In this document: positions 51,273 to 60,811 of the stretch, in pieces | How positions within the stretch are numbered: position 1 is the stretch's first letter | Layout of the letters: every line of letters starts with the position of its first letter | NCBI GenBank assembly: GCA_001599355.1 | Contig: BCGQ01000001.1 | Span: forward strand, 561,135-625,134 | Source of the DNA: Nakazawaea peltata | Lineage: Eukaryota > Ascomycota > Pichiomycetes > Alaninales > Pachysolenaceae | Direction of reading: 5' to 3' | DNA: 64,000 nucleotides | Translations under genes and position numbers: made by a program | Notes under the pieces: model-generated | Told to the model about the DNA's origin: nothing | The model's database searches: none | What the model saw: the letters and a program-made list of their open reading frames with translations, nothing else

Positions 51273-52934
51273 TCAATGCAAGGCCTCTAACGGATCAATG
51301 TTAGTTAAATCAAAATATCCGTACGAGTTCAAGTCAAAGTTGAGTGGAGTCTGGATGTATTCACCAGTATCACTGTTAGCTCTGCCTGTGTTAACGTTAC
51401 CAAAGAATTTGTTGTTCGTGGAGTTGGCGTTAAGGTTCATAGGCGATTGGCTATTGAAGGTATTGTTGAAGTTGTTGGTCTGAGCAATTTGAATATCGGT
51501 CAAGTCCAATGAAAAGTTCTCAGGCAAAAATAATTCGCTGGAGAGATCTTTGGTATTTGAAAGATCCAAAGTTGAAGTCAATGGATATGTGCTCAGAGTT
51601 CCAGTCAAAGGAACAGTTGGCATCATTGGAATGTTCGATAAGTTGTCTTCAAGCAAAGGCTGCAGCAATGGAACAGTGTTAGTCAAGTTCATGTTAGCCA
51701 CATCAGCATTGAATGTGCTGTCAAAGGCTGAAAGATCAAATTGCATCTCATCTCTGAGAGGTAAATTCACCTGAGACAGAGATGGGATCATCGAATATTG
51801 TCCAAAATTCACTTCTGGTTTTTGAGTAATAGCAGGAGAAGTATAGCTCTTTCCTGATACGTAGTTCATCGATTGAGGAGTGGTGACGAAATCGTCAGCG
51901 GTCGAAGAGAATGGAGAGCCACGGTTTGGATCAGAATCTTCTGGAGAGAAAATATCACCATCCTCAGTCTTGAAAGCTGATTTGGAAGACAGTTTAGAAA
52001 TCAGAGAATGGTTACGAGAAGAAGCAGATTTGGAGTTTCTTCTCAGAGCATTCAATTGTTCCTCAGCTGGTGAAGAAGTAGGGTTACTGATATTGGTACT
52101 AATGGTGATAGCTTTTTGGGAAGAAAAGCTTCCATGTTGATCGATATGCTTCTTTACGATATCAAAACATTTGTCACCATATACTTTTGGAGTCAATCCA
52201 GTGACACTCTTGAAAACTCTGTGGAAATGCCATGGGGACAACTTGGACTTAGAGGCCAATTCTTTGAATCCCAAGACACCTCCTCTTCTCCGTCTCTTCT
52301 TACCACCAGTGATTCTCTCTTCCAACAGTTGTTGTTCTTGTTCCATCAGTTGTCTTTGTTGCTTCTTTACGATATCAGTTTGATCTTCATGAACTTGAAC
52401 TGCTGTGGAAGCAGCAGCCAAAGCAATATGACGACAAGCCAAATCGACAAGCTTAACATGGTCAGTTTCATTCTTAGAAACAGAAGACGATGTGTTCTTC
52501 GACAAGGAATCATGTCCATTCAAATGGATGGCAGGAACAGAGCCTCTTCTCAGTTTACTCTTCTTCAAAATGGATTGTCTGATAGTCTCAGAGAGAGGAT
52601 CCTCATCGTCCAATGGAGGTGTGAATCCAATTTGTTCGTTAACGGTGGCCACAGTGTTAATTAATAAACTAACATCAATCGAAATAGCATTCAAGTCATT
52701 GTTATCATTAGGAATTAAACAGTGAGGACACTTGGTGTAACCACTGTTGACAGCCTCTTCAATGGTGTCAGCGAACTTGATCTCTGACTTCAAGCTTGTT
52801 TGGATGCTCAAGTCACAGTTAGGACGACAACATGTCTTGGTGGTCTTATTGCATACAATAAACTTGTCGGAGGCAAATGGATCGTTGAACTGATAAGCGT
52901 TCCACTTTGAGTTATCAGATGAATAGCACAGCAT
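51273..52934 (-). CDS. Ada-type regulator: methyl-phosphotriester zinc domain plus AraC helix-turn-helix
   Basis: A 553-residue protein. Residues 1-72 match the bacterial Ada N-terminal domain: FIVCNKTTKTCCRPNC and, about 30 residues on, KCPHC, giving the four zinc-binding cysteines, one of which in E. coli Ada accepts methyl groups. A basic stretch KKRRRRGG precedes one AraC-type HTH, GFKELASKSKLSPWHFHRVF with GLTPKVYGD, near residues 228-265. The C-terminal 290 residues are Ser/Asn/Thr-rich with acidic and hydrophobic patches, resembling a yeast activation domain. There is no alkyltransferase domain. Such Ada-derived factors occur in filamentous fungi and some yeasts but not S. cerevisiae. 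Its long upstream region is notable. Confidence 0.85.
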   Translation of the reverse strand: MLCYSSDNSKWNAYQFNDPFASDKFIVCNKTTKTCCRPNCDLSIQTSLKSEIKFADTIEEAVNSGYTKCPHCLIPNDNNDLNAISIDVSLLINTVATVNEQIGFTPPLDDEDPLSETIRQSILKKSKLRRGSVPAIHLNGHDSLSKNTSSSVSKNETDHVKLVDLACRHIALAAASTAVQVHEDQTDIVKKQQRQLMEQEQQLLEERITGGKKRRRRGGVLGFKELASKSKLSPWHFHRVFKSVTGLTPKVYGDKCFDIVKKHIDQHGSFSSQKAITISTNISNPTSSPAEEQLNALRRNSKSASSRNHSLISKLSSKSAFKTEDGDIFSPEDSDPNRGSPFSSTADDFVTTPQSMNYVSGKSYTSPAITQKPEVNFGQYSMIPSLSQVNLPLRDEMQFDLSAFDSTFNADVANMNLTNTVPLLQPLLEDNLSNIPMMPTVPLTGTLSTYPLTSTLDLSNTKDLSSELFLPENFSLDLTDIQIAQTNNFNNTFNSQSPMNLNANSTNNKFFGNVNTGRANSDTGEYIQTPLNFDLNSYGYFDLTNIDPLEALH

Positions 52935-53408
52935 TTTTGAAATTTTCAGTACTAGGAATCCAGACTCTCAAAAGGATCCTGGTATAAACTTATTTGTGAT
53001 TCTTTTGGCAGGAACTATTAGAAAGATCCAAGAGCTCCGCGGTTAATTGTGAAAGTGAGTATAAAGTGGGGGTCTTTAAGAATCTTCTCAGTGTGAATGC
53101 TTCTAACTAATATCAAGTCAGGCTGGCAAGACTGTTAAGCTTTGATCAGTATTGAAAAGTGTTTGATGAATTTGAATTAATTGACAAGAAACTGAAACTT
53201 GAATTCTCAAAGTCAGGGTTGTGGAGATATATTTATAGCATCACGTTTCTGAAGAGAGGAGACGGACCTTCAGTTACGTAAAAAAAAGTTAAAAAAATAG
53301 TGGTGCGCAATATTCCGTCATAAGAAATGCGTCACTGCCTATGACTTACTTTTTTTTTAGTGATTACAGTTTACAGTTTATAGTTTGAAGTATGATATTA
53401 AGCATGCG

Positions 53409-53439
53409 CATGCATATGATATGCAAACAATATGCATGT
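53409..53439. promoter_or_regulatory. Inverted repeat CATGCATAT ... ATATGCATG upstream of the Ada-type gene
   Basis: Nine-base arms CATGCATAT and ATATGCATG flank GATATGCAAACA, about 480 bases upstream of the Ada-type start codon. It could be a dimeric regulator site. Confidence 0.4.
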
Positions 53440-54566
53440 GTATTATATGATATCATTTTGCGCCTACCGTTTAGAGCAGCTTACATACTAATACAACTGT
53501 AACCGACAAAGCAAAGGCGATGTTACCTACTTTATGCTAGACCCTATCTGTGGCGAGACATACCTGAAGCTATGGTTAGCAATGATTGTTTTGAAAAACT
53601 TTACAAAAGTTGAAGGCGAGGGGAATGTAATCATCATCACCATCTGCATTGATTACAAATTATCCCAACCATTACATCACCATGTTATGATTAACTGTAT
53701 AATGCTATTGTTGGGAACAAGAAACAACTGTTAACTGATCCTAGGTTCAGCCTAATAATCTGCGTTTGAACTGTTCTTACCGTGATACTATTCTCCCCTC
53801 ATCACATCTTCTTCCTCATTCATGATGATGAGGCGATACCACTATAAACTAGGTTTTTTTCAACCGCGCATAGCATTAGATAGAAAAAAAGACGTAGATC
53901 CCCCGTTAATTCTTTCCCATGAAAATTGGATCTCAGAAAAACTCATCGGGTCTTCCAGATGAACTACATTTCCTTGGGTCTCAAGGCAGAACAAAAAAGA
54001 AGGGCTGCAACTTGCAACTCAAGCTTATATTTCTTCTTGCATACACAGACGGAGTTTGGAGTAGTGTCGGCTCTTATTTTACATGTTGCATATTCTCCGC
54101 AGAAAAAAATACTATTTTTGTTTTTCGAAACCCGAAACTTATTCCAGCACAAGTTCCAGATCTGTTGCCCGGTAGTATTGATTTATTCCGTCACTAGTGC
54201 CGCACGTCTGGTAAAATCAGAGAAACAAGAACACCTTGATTGAAGTTATTAAATGGAGAATTCCCTTGGTCTCCGTCTTATTATTAGTAGCCTACATAAT
54301 AGATTCCTGTCAAATTCTATACAAAATATACTCCTGATTGCTGACATAATTCGATACCGTATGCTCAGTCTTAACGGAATGAATGTTTCTCAGGCGAACT
54401 TAAAACCCAACTCCGCCCTATGGAATACCATGCATACTGTTACCAGGTACACCTCATGAAACAAGCGTCCTCGTCAAAAATTCCCCTTTACTAAACATCA
54501 CAATATGCAGAGTTAAACGCACTCCTTAGCAAAAAAAGAAACAAGCCATAGCCACAGAATTTTTTT

Positions 54567-54590
54567 GTGAAATGCTCTTCCACATTTCAC
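54567..54590. repeat. Short perfect inverted repeat GTGAAATG ... CATTTCAC
   Basis: Eight-base arms separated by eight bases (CTCTTCCA), able to form a small hairpin. It lies in the gene-poor tract; no function can be assigned. Confidence 0.5.
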
Positions 54591-56395
54591 ATGCCTGGCC
54601 AACAAACTGATGTAAGCGCAGAACTGATATAACGGTAACTCTTAACGACAGATATTACCTAGGTGAAAACGCCTTGGACTCAATTCCAAAGATCGGGAAC
54701 GAATTTAATGCCCGTGCAATTATCAGCTGATTAATTAATTGTTAATACTCATTACCTTAGAAGTGCACTCATTATTTTTTCGACCCGACCTTAATCCCTT
54801 ACGTTCAATAGATATAGAATAACAATAGCAGAGATAAGTACGAGGGGAGCCTCAGTTTACGTTCAACTGAATACCACAAGCACCTAAGGTGATCCGCTCC
54901 GAATCTATGATGTCATCGTCGGAGATTTAGTTCAAGCATTTAAGTCGAAACTGTCCCTTCAGTTCACCGCGCTAATAGTTGACCCAAATTCGGTTCGCAG
55001 ATCGCTACTTGTTTATTAAAAAAATTAAAAAAATATTATTCGAGGTGGTTGACGTCAATTTTGTGCATAACAGCATATGAGATCTTTTGGGCTCCTTCTT
55101 TTCAATAATATTAATTTTATCTTATTCGATATGCCACATATATTGTATAAAAGAGGTATACCGGTGATCAACAGACCTGGAGACTATTGACAAGCGTGGA
55201 TGTTAGCAAAATCCATGCAACCTCCACCTGCCCCCACCTTAAGTTGTGCTTTAGTTTCGCCTAACGCAAGTTAAAGCGCAGGGTATTACCTCATGTCTAA
55301 AAAATACTTAAAGCAAATCCTTAACCTCACATCTATTGACGTAATTAGAGTTATGACTAGCGATAACTAAATTAACTGAAGAAAAGTTTTTGAAAACACC
55401 AAGTGAAGTCAAGATTAAATTACAACATAGAAAAACTGCAGGTTCGCCAGAATCTCATCAAACGTCAACGATAGTGAGGTCATTATACCAGCCTTAATTG
55501 ACACTATTTCTTACCAAGAATTTATATTCGACCGCTCGTAAATGTTAGACAACATAGCTGTTTAAGGGTAGTTTATCAAGAACAGGTGGTCAAGAGCACC
55601 TAGCCAACTTGTAAAATCCCTCATCTCGTTCATTTTGTCGGGCTCCTGTAAGAATATTTTTCAACATAGCACCTATGTTCTGCAATCCAACTTGGTGATT
55701 TAAGGCACAAAGCTGACTAGTCAATGATTACTCATTCCAATGAAGTCCAGATTCCAGAAGTAGTCCCATGTTTGTATAAACTTAGACTCGGGGAGTATTT
55801 TTAAAAAACCAAGTATGTAATAAAGGGTAAACTCACCCGAACGTTAGAAGAAAACAGAGTATTAATTGTTCGCACTACGATTGGTTTGCAGCTACTCTAA
55901 CTGGAAAGTGGCCAATGTAATAATACTTATGCAATAGGCTACAATTCTATAAATATCAACACGGGGAGAGCACCATGTAACATAGCTTACAACTTCTAGG
56001 AGATATGACCTCCGCGTTTTGAGAACTCAATCAGGCATTGGCGCCAAACTCAATTCGATGACTTGGCTGTTCTTACGTCACCTCTCGTGTTTGGCCGTAT
56101 TTTTTTTAAGCGGAAGCCGACTTAACCGCCAAGGAACACTGACTCCGTTTGTTGCCCAACACACGACTTTTTAAAGTTATTTTTCCTGTTTTACGTTTTA
56201 GGCGCCGAACGGAATAAAAGGTAGTGCGTGATAACACAAACCCAAGAAGCGAGCAATTTATTTCACCTTTAAGGAATAATAGCGAAGAGATAGTGTCAGG
56301 GGGAAGTACTTTATAAACTGTAGAGCTCCTAGCTGCCTATTTGGACCTGTTGAGCAGAAGTTATAGATTCATCGGCTAACTTTATCTTCCAAGAA

Positions 56396-58021
56396 ATGTA
56401 CATTCCTTCATTATTTGTGAGGCACGAAGGACACGAGGAAGGAGGCAGTTCCCTGGAGCATGGCCATGAGCATGGAGGTCATAGCCGCCATTACCTGAAC
56501 CTCAAATATGGATATCTGATATTTTTCTTCGTCGACATTTTGTACCCTTTGTATCTCTGGTTGATCCAGAGACTGTATCAAAAGAGATGGACTCAAACAG
56601 GAAGATCAACTTCTTGGATCCGACTTGTCTCGGTACCTTTGCCGATGAAGCTGGTCATTTGGGTGGGCATTACCATTCTATTGGGATTTTGGGACTTCAA
56701 TGCCGAGTTCTTCACTACTCATATTAAGAGATTTGGCAGAATTAGTTATGTATTATTACCATTAGACATATTTCTCAGTTTCAAGCCCTCGCCAATCCCA
56801 TTGAATCATTATTTGGATGTCTTAGTCCTTCATAAATGGTTGTCCAGACTCATAATTGCATGTGCCACTTTCCATTCCATTGCATATTTCGTTAGATGGG
56901 GTCAACTGGGTGAGTTGTCTAAGTCTTTCAGGTTATTAAATCTCTTGGGTGTGGTTGTTTTCGCCTTATTTTTCACACTTTTAATCATTTCAATTAAACC
57001 TATCAGAAGAACGTTTTATAGATTCTTCTATGTGTTCCATATGGTTACTGTCTGGCTGACAGTTTTCGCAATTGGCTTCCATGCCAGACCAGGAGTCACA
57101 TTCTATACTGTTGTATGTTTTGCTTTATTGGTGTTCCAAATTTATTGGAGAATTAAGCATACATTTAAAGTAGATAAAGTGACAGTCAAAAGACCTGAAG
57201 GTGCAAGTTTGACAACGATTATCTTCCCGAAATCAAGTTTTGTCAAATTATTCTCACCAGCATCACATTGCAGATTCTCTTTACCAATTTCTAACCCAAA
57301 GAGTTGGATGTTTGCTACTCATCCTTACACAATTGCATCTTTACCCAAGGAAAATGATATAAAATTGATTGTAAAGGAATCCACTTTCAGATTTGACCAA
57401 TATCAAGATTATTCAGTGATGGGACCTTACGAACTGCTCCCATTGAATTTCTTCCAAACAGCCGAGAATGTCTGCATCATCTGTGGAGGATCTGGAATCG
57501 CTTATGGATTACCAATCTATAACCATTTCAAGACCAATTCTAATTTCTTAGACGTTAAGTTAGTGTGGGTCACTAGAAACTCCAAAGATTTATACTTATT
57601 AAAAGAATTCAATGTCAAGGGTATCGAAATTTATGTCACCAACAACAGAGAAGAACCAGTTATCTCCCCTAAAGAAGACGAAGATGGAGCTATTCCAGAT
57701 GAGAATGAATATGAACAATTTTTAATCAATGATTCAGACTCCGATCTGGACCCAAGAAACTCATTGGATTCATTCGATTTAGAACTGAATCCTTTCAATG
57801 ATCCACAAAATCTGAACTCAACTCAATTCAATGAGAAAAATATTATTCACTACGGTAGAAGACCAGACTTAGATACTTGTTTCAAAAGGACTTTATCACG
57901 TACTGCGGACCATGCAAATAAATGGATTGTTGCTTGTGGTAGTGAATCTTTGATCAAAGATTCTAAGAAATACGCCAAGAGAAATGGAGCTAGGTTTGTG
58001 GCTGAGGTTTATGCAATGTGA
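56396..58021 (+). CDS. AIM14: Aim14/Yno1-like ferric-reductase-family oxidoreductase
   Basis: A 541-residue membrane protein. A His/Gly-rich N-terminus (HGHEHGGHSRHY) precedes about seven predicted membrane segments between residues 38 and 255, including HKWLSRLIIACATFHSIAYF with candidate heme histidines and FYRFFYVFHMVTVWL. The FAD-binding motif HPYTIAS is near residue 305, and the NAD(P) site CIICGGSGIAYGLPI near 358. This matches yeast Aim14 (Yno1, YGL160W), an ER NADPH oxidase of the FRE family. An acidic insert (about 420-470) is present. The start ATG is the first after a 3.5 kb gene-poor tract. Confidence 0.82.
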   Translation: MYIPSLFVRHEGHEEGGSSLEHGHEHGGHSRHYLNLKYGYLIFFFVDILYPLYLWLIQRLYQKRWTQTGRSTSWIRLVSVPLPMKLVIWVGITILLGFWDFNAEFFTTHIKRFGRISYVLLPLDIFLSFKPSPIPLNHYLDVLVLHKWLSRLIIACATFHSIAYFVRWGQLGELSKSFRLLNLLGVVVFALFFTLLIISIKPIRRTFYRFFYVFHMVTVWLTVFAIGFHARPGVTFYTVVCFALLVFQIYWRIKHTFKVDKVTVKRPEGASLTTIIFPKSSFVKLFSPASHCRFSLPISNPKSWMFATHPYTIASLPKENDIKLIVKESTFRFDQYQDYSVMGPYELLPLNFFQTAENVCIICGGSGIAYGLPIYNHFKTNSNFLDVKLVWVTRNSKDLYLLKEFNVKGIEIYVTNNREEPVISPKEDEDGAIPDENEYEQFLINDSDSDLDPRNSLDSFDLELNPFNDPQNLNSTQFNEKNIIHYGRRPDLDTCFKRTLSRTADHANKWIVACGSESLIKDSKKYAKRNGARFVAEVYAM

Positions 58022-58343
58022 ATGTATATATTTATTATATAATTTATTTTATACAGTTTGAAGTTAAGGTGTAGAATTGATTATGCACGACTATTTGTAC
58101 TGTTAATTACGTAAATTTCCTCATTAGTATATTGGGTACACACGACCATTGTCTTGTAATACTATTTTTAGTTGATTACATAATCATCCCAATTAGGTAA
58201 TTGAGTATACACGACCATAACCCCCCTAGAAACGTAAGACATAGAAGTTACCCTAATCACCCCCCAAAACATATTACACCCTCATGCTCATCCGCCTAAC
58301 CTGTCTCTACATATTCTTCACCATAAAAGATTTAATTATTCTA
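58022..58343. other. Convergent intergenic region between AIM14-like and GH5 genes
   Basis: 322 bases with three CACGAC-type motifs (58085-58091, 58130-58137, 58204-58211). The last two lie in similar contexts, ATTGGGTACACACGACCAT and ATTGAGTATACACGACCAT, an approximate 75-bp spaced duplication. Probably terminator sequences of both genes. Confidence 0.5.
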
Positions 58344-59777
58344 TTAATACTCAGCAAGGTACTTATTCAAAGTATCTCTCTTAATAGTGTTCTCAAATTT
58401 GAAAGAAGCAGCTAACTCTTCCAAGTCTTCAAAGGACAAATCTTTGAAGTAGTCAGCAAATTCATGGGTCAAGTATTGAGAAAGCATGATCTCTCTTAAG
58501 ACTCTGTTAACATAATGATCAATGGACCAAGTCTTAGGGTACAATCTCTTTTGGAATTCTTCTGGGATGACCTCTCTGAAATGATCTTTGACAGCGTCAT
58601 AGACCAGTTCATATTTAGGGTCGGCATCTCTACCCCATTGGTCAATTCCGAGCTTTCTCTTCTTCAAGAGGAAATCACCCAAAAGTTGGAACCACTTCGA
58701 TTTAGGGGATACATAGGTAAGACCTTGGTATCCGATATCTTTGTAGACCCAAATGGAGAAACCAACAGCAGCACCATCTCCAGAAGGATCACCACTCTTG
58801 TAAATTTGCAATTGATCTTTCAAGACCTGGTATCTTCTTTCGTTGGTGGCTTCAATGTCGGTATCACCTCTTACTTCAGAAGCATAGACAGGACCGAATT
58901 CTCCATTCCAAACAGGAACTCCAGTCTTCTTCAGGTACTCGATCTTTCTCTCGTATTGTCTCTTCAACTTCAGCAATTCTTCATCGGAAGAAGTATAGAT
59001 GTAACCATCCTTGGAAGGGAATCCATACTTGGAGTAATCATGAATAGCAATGACAGAGTTAGGGAATGGAGTATCTGGGAAATGAGTGAAATCAGCAGAA
59101 TAAGTGTTACCATCCAAGAACAAAATATGGTCTGGGTCAACTTCTCTGATGGCCTTCTCCACTCTGTTATAGAAAGATAACAAACGATGATGTTTGGAGT
59201 CGGCTGGCTCATTCAATGGGTTGTAACCAGCAATCCATTCATTTCCCAGGTAATGTTTGGCCAATTCGACCCACAAGTTGACAACGGCATCTTGGAACAC
59301 CTTAAATTCCCAGAATAACAGCTTATGAATACCAGAGTCGGCATGCCAGTCCTGGTTCTGTCCACCTGGAGTAGCATGTAAATCCAAGACAACATAAATC
59401 TTATGTTTAGCACAGATATCAACCATACGGTCCAACAATTTGAAACCTTCCTCTTTGATCTTGAAAAGATCACCATCGTCATCGATGAAATGTCTGTAAT
59501 TGAAAGGAATTCTCAAACAGTTCAAGTTGATACTGGTGAAGAATTCAGCATCAGCATCGGTCCAGAAGTATTCATAGAATTTGTCAAAGAAGTAATTGAA
59601 CTTCTCCTCACCCAAGACAGACTTCAACTCCCTCTTATGCTCGGTCTCATGACCTGGATAACCAGTGATAAAGTTTTCCATGTTCATGTGACCACCAGTG
59701 GCGGTACCTTTCAATACTACTGGCTTGCCAGTAGCAGAATCGACGATTTTAGTTCCCTCAACTTTAAGAATACCCAT
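58344..59777 (-). CDS. Cytoplasmic exo-beta-1,3-glucanase-like protein, GH5 family (YBR056W type)
   Basis: A 477-residue protein without a signal peptide. The N-terminus GGHMNMENFITGYPGHE matches the yeast YBR056W group rather than the secreted Exg1. GH5 features are LNCLRIPFNYRHF, VVLDLHATPGGQN, the acid/base Glu in GYNPLNEPAD and the nucleophile Glu in WNGEFGP. A helical extension follows the barrel. The substrate is not established; steryl-glucoside or beta-glucan hydrolysis is possible by family resemblance. Codon bias suggests fair expression. The ATG at 59777 is the only suitable start. Confidence 0.88.
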   Translation of the reverse strand: MGILKVEGTKIVDSATGKPVVLKGTATGGHMNMENFITGYPGHETEHKRELKSVLGEEKFNYFFDKFYEYFWTDADAEFFTSINLNCLRIPFNYRHFIDDDGDLFKIKEEGFKLLDRMVDICAKHKIYVVLDLHATPGGQNQDWHADSGIHKLLFWEFKVFQDAVVNLWVELAKHYLGNEWIAGYNPLNEPADSKHHRLLSFYNRVEKAIREVDPDHILFLDGNTYSADFTHFPDTPFPNSVIAIHDYSKYGFPSKDGYIYTSSDEELLKLKRQYERKIEYLKKTGVPVWNGEFGPVYASEVRGDTDIEATNERRYQVLKDQLQIYKSGDPSGDGAAVGFSIWVYKDIGYQGLTYVSPKSKWFQLLGDFLLKKRKLGIDQWGRDADPKYELVYDAVKDHFREVIPEEFQKRLYPKTWSIDHYVNRVLREIMLSQYLTHEFADYFKDLSFEDLEELAASFKFENTIKRDTLNKYLAEY

Positions 59778-60811
59778 TATGAATGATTAAGTTGTTAATT
59801 GAAAATCAGGGGATAAGAATTGGTGGAAAAGTGATGCAGACCCATATTTATATAATAGCTACCGTATAGACCGGACAGCTGACACTCTGGTTCGGACTTA
59901 ATTTTCTTTTTTGCGTCTACGATATGCAAGGAGCCAAGCCTATTTACATCAATGACAAGAAAATAATAAACAGTGCGAAAAATCCGGGGTAAATCAATTT
60001 ACGAGGCAGATTGAGTACGATGATTGGCCGAAGGGTTCCATATCTCAAGGTGAAGTATTGAGACACCATGAAGCTCTATAGCTGAGATCTCAGATTCATC
60101 TCCTATATCTCCAAACTATTTTGCTCCCCCACCAATACCTGTCATCCACTAAATCCCCGACGATCCTCGTGCTGCTCAGTGAAAAAATTGTGGGGAAATA
60201 CCGCGAAAAATGGGGGAATGATCCTCCTCGCATAAAAAAAGGCCGAGAACTGGAGAGAAGTGAAAGTTTGTCGAGTCAGGCAGGTTGTGAGAGCAGTTAG
60301 TGGCTTGAACAGGACAACGGTTAGATTACGGTGGGGTAATCTGATCTACCCCTGATAACCATCTATTTACAATAGACTATTTATATCTGAATTTTGCTGA
60401 CTTATCCCCTCCATTAACACCGGAGCACTACTAGTCGGATATTTTTAGTCATGCATGAGGCAGGTTATTTTAATAGGACGAAAATGTATGACACTCATTT
60501 GAATAGAGGAGAGTCTGACTGGGGTTGTAAGTGAGCAATGTATTAATTTGTTGAGTTGGAGGGAAGGGTTCAGGAAGATAGTAGAAAAATGTAAGGGAAT
60601 ACCAGGGAGCCCTAGGGAAACGCTCAGGGATTTATTTTGTTATGGAAATTTGGTAGGGAATTTGGTAGGGAATTTGGTAGGGGAAATTGTTAGGGGAATT
60701 TGCTGCGAAATTTGTTAGGGAATTTATATGCAAATTTCCTAGGGAACTTACATAGCTTTCAAGCGAATTTATAGATCTTGATATCTATCTCAATATCCTT
60801 CTCATATTATC
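59778..60811. other. Divergent intergenic region between the GH5 gene and the DUF1992 gene
   Basis: No gene is seen. TATTTATATAAT near 59848 is a likely TATA element for the GH5 gene, about 70 bases upstream of its start. A 12-bp repeat array lies at 60643-60745, just ahead of the DUF1992 gene. GTAAGT at 60527 has no matching branch point, so no intron is called. Confidence 0.5.
60643..60745. repeat. 12-bp tandem repeat GGAATTTGGTAG, decaying downstream
   Basis: Three near-perfect units (from about 60645 to 60681) are followed by diverged units with GGGAAATTGTTAG, GGAATTTGCTGC and GAAATTTGTTAG. The unit resembles the 12-mer array at 6931-6986 (GATTTTGTTAGG), suggesting a common simple repeat in promoters of this genome. 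Confidence 0.82.

Larger units (their letters stand above)
52935..56395. other. Gene-poor tract, 3.5 kb, between the Ada-type gene and the AIM14-like gene
   Basis: The longest non-coding stretch. Open frames are short (under 106 codons) and unlike proteins. The first 500 bases are the promoter of the Ada-type gene with palindromic ATGCAT sequences at 53409-53439. A small hairpin lies at 54567-54590. I found no repeats shared with the 47.7-50.4 kb tract and no transposon or tRNA signatures by eye. Confidence 0.55.

Noticed and set aside
53919-54459. Overlapping open frames of 62-105 codons in the gene-poor tract
   Set aside because: Mutually overlapping in several frames, no motif, no codon bias.
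47745-56395. Centromere or transposon graveyard
   Set aside because: I found no long inverted repeats, no terminal repeats and no reverse-transcriptase or transposase-like frames; the idea is kept only as a possibility in the findings.
60527-60811. 5' UTR intron of the DUF1992 gene starting GTAAGT
   Set aside because: No TACTAAC or similar branch point with a downstream AG was found.
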